Shown here: positions 49,619 to 57,809 of the stretch, one piece after another
How the letters are laid out: each line of letters begins with the position of its first letter
Position numbering within the stretch: the stretch's first letter is position 1
DNA from: Marinoscillum sp049115815
GTDB lineage: Bacteria > Bacteroidota > Bacteroidia > Cytophagales > Cyclobacteriaceae
Reading direction: 5' to 3'
Assembly (NCBI GenBank): GCA_049115815.1
Contig: JAGDZO010000005.1
Location: 124,001 to 188,000, forward strand
Length of the DNA: 64,000 bases
The notes under the pieces: generated by a model
The model's database searches: none
What the model was told of the DNA's origin: nothing
The model's input: only the letters and a program-made list of their open reading frames with translations
Made by a program: the position numbers and the translations under genes

Positions 49619-52552
49619 TCACACCTCCATCGCTACATAATTCAGTCGCTTCATGGCATTGACTTCTATACTAATCGCGTCAAATTCTTCCATCACCTTG
49701 CCACGCATCAAGTAGATCCCCTTTCCTGTAAACGGGTACTTCTTCGCCACAGGTGGAAAATGTACCGTATCTATGAAGTTGCCCTCCTCATCTAAAAACG
49801 TCCCAAAATACATGCGATCACCATTGGATGTGCTTGTTGGTTTGGTGGTGATCAAATAACCCATCGTCAGGACCACCTGATTGATGTGCTGCGCAAACTG
49901 ACTCGCCGGAATACAACCCTTGTAGCGCCTCTCCAAAAGATAAAAGGGTGTTTTCAATGGGAATCCTAGTAGCTCTATTTCGTCATAGACATCTTCCAAT
50001 TCATTGTGATCAATAGCCGGAAGGGTGTATTTCTTCACTGGCGGATCAAACAGTGAAAGCCGCTTTTCGCTCTTCTTGGTATTGCCCAGCAGGAAATGAG
50101 CGTGCCACAGCAGCGACTTTTTATCCTTACCAGAAAACCGAAAGGCATTGATTCTGACAAGCAAACTCACTTGATCTAGCGATACACGCATTCGCTTCAC
50201 GAAATCATCAAGCGACTGAAAGTCCCCATTGCGCTCACGCTCGTCTAACAAGTCTACCACGGTCAACTGCTCTAGCTCTTTGACGAAATGAAAGCCCAAA
50301 TAGATCGTCTTTCCCTTAATACTCGTCTGATACACACTCCGATTGACGCATGGCAATTCTATCTGGCCACCGTGCATCATGGCTTCATGGAGATACAATT
50401 CCTTACTATAAAATCCACCACCATTATTGATCACTGCCACCATAAACTCCAGCGGATAATGTGACTTGAGAAACATGCTCTGATAGCTCTCTATGGCATA
50501 AGATGCAGAGTGCCCTTTTGCGAAAGCATAGCCCGCAAAACTTTCGATCTGTCGCCAAACATCAGCCGTCAGTGCATTGTCATACCCCTTAGCCTTACAA
50601 TTGCTGAAGAACTTGTCTCGCACCTGCTGAAATTCCTCCCGAGAGCGGTACTTTCCAGACATCCCTCGCCGTAGCACATCGGCCTCAGCCAAAGTAAGAC
50701 CTGCGAAATAATGCGCCACCTTAATCACATCCTCCTGATAGACCATGATGCCGTAGGTGTCGGGCATGATCTTCCACAGCACGGGGTGCGCCTCTTTGCG
50801 CCGCTCCGGCATCCGAAATCTCAAGATATACTCACGCATCATCCCAGACTTGGCCACCCCTGGGCGAATGATCGAACTAGCCGCCACCAATGTGAGATAA
50901 TCCTCAGCCTTAAGTTTGGTAAGCAACATCCGCATGGCCGGAGATTCAACATAGAAGCAGCCAATAGCTTTTGCTTCACGCAAATTGATTTTGACTAATT
51001 GATCTTCTTTAAATAGCCTAATATTATGAATATCGATGGGCAATCTGTCCGGTTGGTTTTGCTGAATGATCTGCAGCGCATCCTTGATCTTTCCAAGCCC
51101 ACGCTGACCCAGCACATCAAACTTGTACAACCCCACATCCTCAGCAATATGCATATCAAAATGTGTTACCGGAAAACCTTTTGGTGGGAGTGAAGTAGCT
51201 GTGTAATAGTGAATCGGTTTTTCTGAAATCAAAATCCCTCCAGCATGCACACTCAAATGACTTGGGAAACCTGATAGCCTATCTGCATAGTTCAAGACTA
51301 ATCGCGCCTGATAGTCGAGATTTTCCATGGGAGTCTTTTGCAGTTTTTCGATCTCATAAGCCGGCATACCAAACGCCTTACCTACCTCACGAATGACAGC
51401 TCTCCACTGAAAGGTGCTGTGCGTAGCGAGCAAAGCCGTATGCTCATACCGCTCAAAAAGATAACGTGTCACATCCTCTCGATCCCAAGAGGAAAAATCC
51501 ATATCAAAATCCGGCGGACTCTTGCGAAAGAGATTGATGAATCGCTCAAAGTAAAGATCGAGCTCGATCGGATCCACATCGGTAATACGTAGCAGATAAG
51601 CCACCACGCTATTGGCTCCACTCCCACGTCCTATGTAGAAGTAGCCCTGCTCTCTCGCGTACTTGATCAAGTCCCAGCTAATCAGAAAATACGATAGGTA
51701 GCCCATCTGGCGAATAACATTCAACTCGGTAATAATCCTTCGCTTAATAGTGAAACTGGGGTGATCTCCGTAGCGATAAGACAACCCTTCAACACACAGC
51801 TGCCGCACCTTTTGGTAATCATTCTCCTTACTCTCTGTCCATACGCTCAGGTTTTGAGAAGTGGCCTCTGCACCAAGCGTAAAATCAATCTTGGACATGG
51901 TGTACACCCATTTCAGATTATCCAAAGCCTTGGGTAACTCGGCATAATACATAAGGAGTTGCTCCTTGGTGAGGAAAACATCCTCCATATGAGCTGAATC
52001 CCGCTCCGTGATCTTACTCACAAGTGTATTTCGATCAATTGCGCGCAGCACGCAGTGCAGCTCATAGTCATCATGCTCAGGCAGTGTGTAGGCAGGACAG
52101 GCGATGAGTTTATCCTGAGGCAGCTTACTGATAAACCTCGTATGCGTGATTTGGTGCGGCTTCACGCCAATAAACTCGTCCTCCACTAATGGCCTATCGG
52201 GAATATTCTCCTGAGGGTAGATCAAAAAACAATCGACTATTTGGTCTGTGTTAGGAGGTATAGGAGTGCCCTCATGAAGATGCTTAGACAAGAAGTTATT
52301 GATCGAGTGAAATCCCTGATTATTCTTTGCTATGGCCACAAACTGCTGCTCAGCGCCATTGCGAAAGTCCACACCAATTATCGGTCGAATATGCCTTTTC
52401 TGTGCCTGACGGATAAATTCGAGACTACCCGCCGTACTATTGATGTCTGTGAGTATCAGAGATCTCAATCTCTGATTTTCGGCCCATTCCATGAGCCGCT
52501 CGATGGACATCAGTCCATACTTGAAGCTGTAATATGAGTGGATGTTGAGCAT
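49619..52552 (-). CDS. Second DNA polymerase III alpha subunit (DnaE2-like)
   Basis: A 977-residue C-family polymerase, shorter than the replicative DnaE (about 1150-1200). The PHP domain is degenerate: the HxH motif is N-I-H (MLNIHSYYS) and TDH is T-D-I-N, so PHP metal-dependent activity is probably lost. The polymerase core is intact: GRGSGANSVVAYLLRITDVD, PDFDMDFSSWDRED with the catalytic Asp residues, and FAGYAFAKGHSASYAIESYQ. The helix-hairpin-helix and OB regions follow. Such short DnaE proteins act with DinB/ImuB-like partners in damage-induced synthesis. The promoter carries the same dyad as dinB. Confidence 0.9.
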   Translation of the reverse strand: MLNIHSYYSFKYGLMSIERLMEWAENQRLRSLILTDINSTAGSLEFIRQAQKRHIRPIIGVDFRNGAEQQFVAIAKNNQGFHSINNFLSKHLHEGTPIPPNTDQIVDCFLIYPQENIPDRPLVEDEFIGVKPHQITHTRFISKLPQDKLIACPAYTLPEHDDYELHCVLRAIDRNTLVSKITERDSAHMEDVFLTKEQLLMYYAELPKALDNLKWVYTMSKIDFTLGAEATSQNLSVWTESKENDYQKVRQLCVEGLSYRYGDHPSFTIKRRIITELNVIRQMGYLSYFLISWDLIKYAREQGYFYIGRGSGANSVVAYLLRITDVDPIELDLYFERFINLFRKSPPDFDMDFSSWDREDVTRYLFERYEHTALLATHSTFQWRAVIREVGKAFGMPAYEIEKLQKTPMENLDYQARLVLNYADRLSGFPSHLSVHAGGILISEKPIHYYTATSLPPKGFPVTHFDMHIAEDVGLYKFDVLGQRGLGKIKDALQIIQQNQPDRLPIDIHNIRLFKEDQLVKINLREAKAIGCFYVESPAMRMLLTKLKAEDYLTLVAASSIIRPGVAKSGMMREYILRFRMPERRKEAHPVLWKIMPDTYGIMVYQEDVIKVAHYFAGLTLAEADVLRRGMSGKYRSREEFQQVRDKFFSNCKAKGYDNALTADVWRQIESFAGYAFAKGHSASYAIESYQSMFLKSHYPLEFMVAVINNGGGFYSKELYLHEAMMHGGQIELPCVNRSVYQTSIKGKTIYLGFHFVKELEQLTVVDLLDERERNGDFQSLDDFVKRMRVSLDQVSLLVRINAFRFSGKDKKSLLWHAHFLLGNTKKSEKRLSLFDPPVKKYTLPAIDHNELEDVYDEIELLGFPLKTPFYLLERRYKGCIPASQFAQHINQVVLTMGYLITTKPTSTSNGDRMYFGTFLDEEGNFIDTVHFPPVAKKYPFTGKGIYLMRGKVMEEFDAISIEVNAMKRLNYVAMEV

Positions 52553-52556
52553 ATCA

Positions 52557-52613
52557 CAAAACTAATTTTATTAGTTTTTAACTACTATTTTTAGTTTTAC
52601 TATTTTTATTAGC
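52557..52613 (-). promoter_or_regulatory. dnaE promoter with ACTAA-N5-TTAGT dyads
   Basis: On the minus strand TAGTTTTG (52564-52557) ends four bases before the ATG at 52552. The perfect dyad ACTAATTTTATTAGT (52561-52575) overlaps this box. A second, ACTACTATTTTTAGT (52581-52595, one mismatch), lies 20 bp further, and a weaker ACTATTTTTATTAGC at 52599-52613. They also lie in front of the divergent DUF6922 gene. Confidence 0.7.
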
Positions 52614-52637
52614 TGATGAATTATTGGTGTTCTTCTG

Positions 52638-52645
52638 TATTTTTG
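52638..52645 (+). promoter_or_regulatory. -7 box TATTTTTG of the DUF6922/AbiEii pair
   Basis: TATTTTTG is followed by AGCC and then the ATG at 52650. No -33 TTG at the expected spacing. The dyads of the dnaE promoter lie 25-90 bases upstream. Confidence 0.6.
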
Positions 52646-52649
52646 AGCC

Positions 52650-52925
52650 ATGCATACCACAAAGCCTTGGTTCAACCCGCGTATATTTTGGGATGTCGAT
52701 CATACCAATCTTGATCTGAGCAAGAAGGCCAACTTTATTATTGTTCGGGTTTTCGAAAGAGGTGATGTCCAAGACATCAGAGCTTGTAGGAAGTTTTATG
52801 GAGATGAGATAATTAGCGAGGCTTTACTCAATGCAAAACATCTCTCACCGCATCGTGCGTATCTAGCAAGTGCTGTTATCAATCAACCTATTACCACATT
52901 CAGGTGCTACACCTCGCTACAGTAG
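52650..52925 (+). CDS. DUF6922 protein, antitoxin of an AbiEii pair
   Basis: A 91-residue protein of the DUF6922 type. It begins KPWFNPRIFWDVDHTNLDLS, followed by IIVRVFERGDVQDIRACRKF, YGDEIISEALLNAKHLSPHR, as seen in genes preceding nucleotidyl-transferase toxins in Bacteroidota. It overlaps the next start by 22 bases. It probably acts as the antitoxin, although it has no clear DNA-binding fold. It is divergent from dnaE, with 97 bases between the start codons. Confidence 0.85.
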   Translation: MHTTKPWFNPRIFWDVDHTNLDLSKKANFIIVRVFERGDVQDIRACRKFYGDEIISEALLNAKHLSPHRAYLASAVINQPITTFRCYTSLQ

Positions 52926-53527
52926 ATCCTAAGACATTGGAGGTTTTGAGGCAAATTTTCAGCCTTCCCGAGCTAGAAGATTTTGCCTTAGCAGGTGGTA
53001 CTGCACTTGCCTTACGCTACGGTCACAGAAAATCTATCGACCTAGATTTATTTGGTCCATCTCTCAACTATGACTTAGTGAGTAATGCACTCATAAGAGA
53101 ATTCGGAGAAGATATAATCTTCGATGAGGTACCAGGTAACTGGGCTATATTTTCATTTATTCAAAACATAAAGGTAGACATCATACCACATGAAGCTACC
53201 ATTTTAGCGTCTCCCAAAAAAGAAGAAGGCCTCCTACTCTACAGCGATGAAGATATTATAGCCATGAAAGTTCACGCCATTTTTGGGCGAGGAGTAAAAA
53301 AAGATTTTTGGGATATTCATGAATTGCTTCACTACTATCCAGTGGAAACATTCATCGATTGCTATCAAAAGAAATACCCCAAACAGCGACTCATGATATC
53401 AGTACCACAGGCACTCACCTACTTTGCAGATGCTGAAGAAAGCGAACAGCCTGTGAGCTTAAAGAACCAAAATTGGGAATCAGTGAAGTCCTATATCAGA
53501 AACAAAGTGAGCGAGTTCTTAAGGTAA
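52904..53527 (+). CDS. AbiEii/AbiGii-type nucleotidyltransferase toxin
   Basis: A 207-residue protein of the AbiEii/AbiGii family (NTase fold). Motif GGTALALRYGHRKSIDLDLF carries the Gly-Gly and Asp-x-Asp of the NTase active site, and DIIPHEA supplies the third acidic region; VHAIFGRGVKKDFWDIHELL follows. Related toxins add nucleotides to tRNA or other targets and abort phage growth. The start is a GTG overlapping the DUF6922 gene. The two are a classical antitoxin-toxin order. It ends two bases before the convergent Uma2 gene. Confidence 0.9.
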   Translation: MLHLATVDPKTLEVLRQIFSLPELEDFALAGGTALALRYGHRKSIDLDLFGPSLNYDLVSNALIREFGEDIIFDEVPGNWAIFSFIQNIKVDIIPHEATILASPKKEEGLLLYSDEDIIAMKVHAIFGRGVKKDFWDIHELLHYYPVETFIDCYQKKYPKQRLMISVPQALTYFADAEESEQPVSLKNQNWESVKSYIRNKVSEFLR

Positions 53528-53529
53528 AC

Positions 53530-54153
53530 TCACACCTCACCAAACACATCCTCCAGCTTAAGACTCAAGTCTTGAAGCACATGTGAGGTTACTACGCTTT
53601 CGCGAACGAATTTGCCCCGTGAGACATACTTGCCTTGTTCGCTTAGATCATAGACCTCCAAGACATTTTCCCCTGGAAATACCACCCAATATTCTTTGAC
53701 CCCATGTTCTTCGTAGAGTTCAAACTTGTCATGCAGATCTCTGGAAGCTGTAGACGGGGAGAGTATTTCCACTATAAGGTCAGGTGCACCTTTGCAGCCC
53801 GCATCGTCAAGTTTAGACAGATCACAAACCACACAAATATCTGGTTGTACTACTGTGAACGTCTGATCGTTAGAGTCATTTGCATTATTGGGGAAACGAA
53901 CATCAAAAGGTGCAGAATAGACCTTACAGTTTTCACCCTTCAAGTAACTATAAATCTCTCCAAAGATTACTGTCGATATCCCTTGATGAACTCTTTTGGG
54001 TGCAGGTGACATCTCAAAGATTTTCCCTTTGATGATCTCTACTCGCTGCTCAAATGTCCACTTGAGATAATCCGCATAAGAGTACGTCGCTTCTGGCTCT
54101 AGTAGCGAGATATCATCGATTGTATCTTTTTTGGGTGTGTATGTGGTTGACAT
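53530..54153 (-). CDS. Uma2 family (DUF820) restriction-endonuclease-fold protein
   Basis: A 207-residue protein. YSYADYLKWTFEQRVEIIKG, FEMSPAPKRVHQGISTVIFG, VQPDICVVCD, GAPDLIVEILSPSTASRDLH and KFELYEEHGVKEYWVVFP are the Uma2 signature, with the PD...E-x-L core of a nuclease-like fold. The function is unknown; these proteins are mobile and common in accessory regions. It lies between the AbiEii pair and dinB, 54 bases after dinB on the same strand. Confidence 0.9.
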   Translation of the reverse strand: MSTTYTPKKDTIDDISLLEPEATYSYADYLKWTFEQRVEIIKGKIFEMSPAPKRVHQGISTVIFGEIYSYLKGENCKVYSAPFDVRFPNNANDSNDQTFTVVQPDICVVCDLSKLDDAGCKGAPDLIVEILSPSTASRDLHDKFELYEEHGVKEYWVVFPGENVLEVYDLSEQGKYVSRGKFVRESVVTSHVLQDLSLKLEDVFGEV

Positions 54154-54207
54154 TTTAATTAAAGTTAGTGGTTTTAATATTTTTCAAAAAAATAGAATGA
54201 TCTAAGA

Positions 54208-55416
54208 TCATTTATGCCGATTGGCCAGTAGTGGTGGCGGTTCGCCATTAAAAGGGTTCCACCTCCCAATAGTCTTGGCCTCCATGCCCGATACGCGCAT
54301 CACAGACCGGTCTCCATACCGATCACGGATATAGTCCATGGCATTGTAGAGGTTGAGTTGCTCCTCACTATCATCAAAAAGGTCGATCTGATAGAATCCA
54401 TTCACCAAGTCGCTCATCCTCACACCGATCAGCCGTACAAGCAATCGCTTGTTGTACAACCGATCAAACAAATCCAACGCCTTAGGAATGAGGGCATGAT
54501 CAGCCGCCGTATAAGGAATACGCGACTGGAGCGTGTAAGTATTGAAATCCGAATAACGCACCTTCACCGTAATACAAGAGGTGAGCTTCTCCCCTCGTCT
54601 TAGTTGAAAGCCCAAGTTCTCCACCATAGCCGTAAGTACGCCCTTGAGCTTCACTACATCAATGGTGTCTCTACCAAAAGTACGCTCAGTAGAGATGGAT
54701 TTCCGTTCCGAATACGGAACCACCTTGGAGTAATCAATACCGTTGGCCTTTTTCCAGATACTCACACCATTCGCACCAAAAGCACGCTCCATTAAGTCCA
54801 CAGACATCTCCTGAATCGTATGAATCTTCCTTACACCCAGGCTCAACAACTTGCCGTAAGTCTTATCTCCTACCATAGGAATTTTCTTCACCGAAAGAGG
54901 CGCTAGAAAAGACTTCTCTCTCCCATAATCAATCATGAGATGATTGTTGGGCTTAGCCTCATTGGTTGCTACTTTGGAAACTGTCTTATTCTCCGAAAGC
55001 CCAAATGAGATGGGTAGTCCAGACTCGCGCATGACTTTCTTCCGCAGTTCGGTGGCCATCTTCAAGTTGCCAAAAAACTTATCCATCCCAGTGAGATCGG
55101 CATAGAATTCATCAATAGAGCTTTTCTCTAATATCGGCACGTCTTGTTGGATGATTTCTGTGACTATCTTGGAGTGTTTGGTATAGTCTGCCGAGTTTCC
55201 TCGAATGATTTGCGCTTCCGGACACAAAGATTTTGCTAATTTCATTGGCATAGCAGAGTGCACACCAAATTTTCTGGCCTCATAACTGCATGCAGCCACC
55301 ACTCCACGGTCACTTGTACCTCCAATCATCACAGGCTTACCAATAAGCTTAGCATTCTTTAGCCGTTCTACGGAGACAAAGAAAGTGTCTAGGTCCAAAT
55401 GAAGGATAGAATTCAT
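54208..55416 (-). CDS. dinB: DNA polymerase IV (Y-family)
   Basis: A 402-residue translesion polymerase. The opening HLDLDTFFVSVERLKNAKLI carries the first metal-binding Asp, SSIDEFYADLTGMDKFFGNL the second. ACSYEARKFGVHSAMPMKLA, SFGLSENKTVSKVATNEAKP and MVGDKTYGKLLSLGVRKIHT are family motifs. The little-finger domain follows, ending LIGVRMSDLVNGFYQIDLFD. Its promoter dyad matches that of dnaE exactly in position, so the two are probably induced together. Length is slightly longer than E. coli DinB. Confidence 0.94.
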   Translation of the reverse strand: MNSILHLDLDTFFVSVERLKNAKLIGKPVMIGGTSDRGVVAACSYEARKFGVHSAMPMKLAKSLCPEAQIIRGNSADYTKHSKIVTEIIQQDVPILEKSSIDEFYADLTGMDKFFGNLKMATELRKKVMRESGLPISFGLSENKTVSKVATNEAKPNNHLMIDYGREKSFLAPLSVKKIPMVGDKTYGKLLSLGVRKIHTIQEMSVDLMERAFGANGVSIWKKANGIDYSKVVPYSERKSISTERTFGRDTIDVVKLKGVLTAMVENLGFQLRRGEKLTSCITVKVRYSDFNTYTLQSRIPYTAADHALIPKALDLFDRLYNKRLLVRLIGVRMSDLVNGFYQIDLFDDSEEQLNLYNAMDYIRDRYGDRSVMRVSGMEAKTIGRWNPFNGEPPPLLANRHK

Positions 55417-55420
55417 TTTT

Positions 55421-55457
55421 CAAAACTAATTATTTTAGTATTACTAAATATTATAGT
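55421..55457 (-). promoter_or_regulatory. dinB promoter with ACTAA-N5-TTAGT dyad
   Basis: On the minus strand TAGTTTTG (55428-55421) ends four bases before the ATG at 55416. The dyad ACTAATTATTTTAGT (55425-55439) overlaps it at the same offset (9-23 bases from the start codon) as in dnaE. A second imperfect copy ACTAAATATTATAGT lies at 55443-55457. Confidence 0.72.
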
Positions 55458-55620
55458 TATTGAAAATAATGAGGAATTGGTTCGCGAAATCTAACCAGAG
55501 GCTATTAAAAAACATCAATATTCCGCTAATGAAACCACAAGCCACTTTATAGTCATATCATTTTTCAAATAAAACTACTATGCGTTGTATTTAATGTTGT
55601 AATTCATAATTATTGCAGAC

Positions 55621-56226
55621 ATGAAAAACCTATCCTTTAAAATCACATTAATCACCCTATTCTTCGTATCAGCCTATAGCGCCTCAGCGCAATACGTGAG
55701 TCCATCAACAAGCACCACTCCTGCCCCTTCAACATTCTATCTTGCTTTTAGCACAGGTATTGACAATTACACGGGCATTCTAGGCATTGGGGGTCTCTTT
55801 CCGTTCAGCGATAAATTTGGCCTACGCACCGGTGTAGGGATTGGTGCATGGGGAGGCAAGATTAGTATAGGAGCAGAATATATTGATCTTAGAAAAAGTG
55901 GTATTGGATTAGGACTGAGCTACTCACTCTGCACAGGAATAGAAGAGGTTGATCTAACACTGCAAGATCAATCAGGATCAACCAGAACTGTCAACATGGA
56001 TTTAGAAAGAGTCGGTTCAGTAAACCTTACAATTAAGAAAAATTGGGTTCTGAAAAAAGGAAACATCTTCTATATAGAATCTGGCTATGCCTTCCAAACC
56101 GGAGGTAGCGACTACTATACTATCAACGACAACAATACCACACTCAGCCCAGATGAAGAGCTTATACTTTCAATCATAAGACCGGGTGGACTCATAGTTG
56201 CTATGGGGTTTCTTGTAGCATTCTAG
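55621..56226 (+). CDS. Exported outer-membrane-barrel-like protein
   Basis: A 201-residue exported protein. Signal peptide (MKNLSFKITLITLFFVSAYS), a short Ser/Thr/Pro segment (SPSTSTTPAPSTF), then alternating strands with aromatic girdles (FYLAFSTGIDNYTGILGIGG, GLRTGVGIGAWGGKISIGAE). It ends GGLIVAMGFLVAF, with a terminal aromatic residue. This fits a small eight-strand barrel of the OmpA/OmpW size. No ligand can be proposed. Confidence 0.65.
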   Translation: MKNLSFKITLITLFFVSAYSASAQYVSPSTSTTPAPSTFYLAFSTGIDNYTGILGIGGLFPFSDKFGLRTGVGIGAWGGKISIGAEYIDLRKSGIGLGLSYSLCTGIEEVDLTLQDQSGSTRTVNMDLERVGSVNLTIKKNWVLKKGNIFYIESGYAFQTGGSDYYTINDNNTTLSPDEELILSIIRPGGLIVAMGFLVAF

Positions 56227-56263
56227 ATCAACTGATAATTCAATCAAGAAGCAACCTCTGAAA

Positions 56264-56671
56264 TTATTCTCCTTCCGTAAGTGACAAACTTACTTTACCC
56301 GAGAAGTCTTCCATGATCATACTTATTGATCGAGCAGCAGAAGGTGGAAATTCTGAAATCACAATACTGGAAGTAATCATCCGATCAAATACTATAGAGG
56401 AATCTTCCGCAAAAACAGAAAATCGCATACTCCCAGAAGTGTAGTCAGCCACAGCGATAGATAGCACCAAAGATGAATCCATTTTTACGTCAGAACTATC
56501 CTGCATTGAAAAGCCTTCAGCATTTACAACCAAAGAATACACATTGCCGACATTAGAAATAACAGGAACATTCTTGACCATCTCCAGTGAGGCATCAATA
56601 CCAGATAAATCATCCGATATTTCATCACATCCAAAAAACAGCATTAGAGGTACTAATAGCATTTTTTTCAT
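56264..56671 (-). CDS. Small lipoprotein of unknown function
   Basis: A 135-residue exported lipoprotein with lipobox MLFFGC (Cys15). The mature part is rich in Ser, Asp and Val and should be a beta-sandwich: VISNVGNVYSLVVNAEGFSM, MRFSVFAEDSSIVFDRMITS. The start at 56671 gives the signal peptide; one at 56704 adds 11 residues before it. Not recognised further. Confidence 0.6.
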   Translation of the reverse strand: MKKMLLVPLMLFFGCDEISDDLSGIDASLEMVKNVPVISNVGNVYSLVVNAEGFSMQDSSDVKMDSSLVLSIAVADYTSGSMRFSVFAEDSSIVFDRMITSSIVISEFPPSAARSISMIMEDFSGKVSLSLTEGE

Positions 56672-56789
56672 AATGAGTTGTTCGTTTAAGAATAATGAGT
56701 CCAACTAAACAATAATGGTTGGAAAAGGTCTTATACCTTTGGCGTGAAATTGATCACAATCAAATAACTAATAGCATTACACAATACAT

Positions 56790-57650
56790 ATGAGTAAAAA
56801 AGTTTGGTTAATCACAGGGTGTTCCACAGGGTTTGGAAGAGAGTTGGTTAAAGTAGTAGCAGCGCAGGGTGAAATTGCATTGGGCACAGTTCGTAAGGCC
56901 TCTCAAGTTGCAGAGCTAGAAGCCATCAACCCCAACCTGGTAAAAGGAATCGTCTTGGATGTGCAAAATCAAGAAAGCATTGATCAGGCATCAGATTTGA
57001 TTCGGAAAGAATATGGCCAACTGGATGTATTGGTCAACAATGCTGGATACGGAACACTAGGATCCGTAGAGGAAACTGAAGAGTCAGAAATCATTCGACA
57101 GTTCGATGTAAATGTGTATGGCTGTATTCGTATGATCAAACTCGCCCTACCATTTATGCGTAAGCAGCGAAGTGGCAATATCCTCAACGTTACTTCTATA
57201 GCAGGCCTACAAGGCTACCCTGGCGTGGGTATTTACAATGGCAGCAAATTCGCGCTGGAGGGAGTAGGTGAAGCGCTAGCTGCAGAAGTTCGTCACATTG
57301 GCATTCACGTGACTAACATTGAGCCAGGACCATTCCGCACAGACTGGGCTGGTAGATCTGCTACTTTCAACGAAAGCTCGATAGAAGAATACAAAGAGTC
57401 CGCTCTGAAAAATATGGGTAATATTCAGAACGTATCTGGCAATCAAGTAGGTGACCCGGCTCGAGCTGCCAAGGCTATGTATGATGTGGTACAACTTGAA
57501 GAACCGCCAGTTCATTTACCTCTCGGCGCTATAGCCTATAAAAGATTCGAGATGAAGCTGGAAGAAATGAAAGACGAATTGGATGCCTTCAAACACATAG
57601 GTGAGCCAACTGATTACACAGAGGAAGAACTCTCAAAACTCGATAAATAA
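56790..57650 (+). CDS. SDR family oxidoreductase
   Basis: A 286-residue classical short-chain dehydrogenase. Cofactor motif TGCSTGFGRE, NNAG (VLVNNAGYGTLG) and active site S...YNGSK (NVTSIAGLQGYPGVGIYNGSKFA), with the catalytic Ser, Tyr and Lys present. The coenzyme is probably NADP(H), given an Arg at the end of the second strand (GTVRKAS). Similar proteins are annotated as ketoreductases or oxidoreductases of unknown substrate. It has its own terminator. Confidence 0.92.
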   Translation: MSKKVWLITGCSTGFGRELVKVVAAQGEIALGTVRKASQVAELEAINPNLVKGIVLDVQNQESIDQASDLIRKEYGQLDVLVNNAGYGTLGSVEETEESEIIRQFDVNVYGCIRMIKLALPFMRKQRSGNILNVTSIAGLQGYPGVGIYNGSKFALEGVGEALAAEVRHIGIHVTNIEPGPFRTDWAGRSATFNESSIEEYKESALKNMGNIQNVSGNQVGDPARAAKAMYDVVQLEEPPVHLPLGAIAYKRFEMKLEEMKDELDAFKHIGEPTDYTEEELSKLDK

Positions 57651-57672
57651 TAGTAAATTAGATATTGAAAAA

Positions 57673-57708
57673 CAGTCCAATTACACTCGATAATGGACTG
57701 CTTTTTTT
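57673..57708 (+). terminator. Terminator of the SDR gene
   Basis: CAGTCCA (57673-57679) pairs with TGGACTG (57694-57700) followed by CTTTTTTTG. Confidence 0.85.
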
Positions 57709-57750
57709 GTGTTCAACTTCAATTTGGACATTTATTAAAGTCATTGACAC

Positions 57751-57788
57751 AAAAAAAATCTCAGCCTTCTGACTGAGATTTTTTTTTG
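57751..57788. terminator. Bidirectional terminator before the FKBP gene
   Basis: AAAAAAAATCTCAG (57751-57764) pairs with CTGAGATTTTTTTT (57773-57786). The A and T tracts allow it to work in both directions between the convergent SDR and FKBP genes. Confidence 0.9.
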
Positions 57789-57809
57789 TTTTTCATGTTT
57801 CTAAACTGA

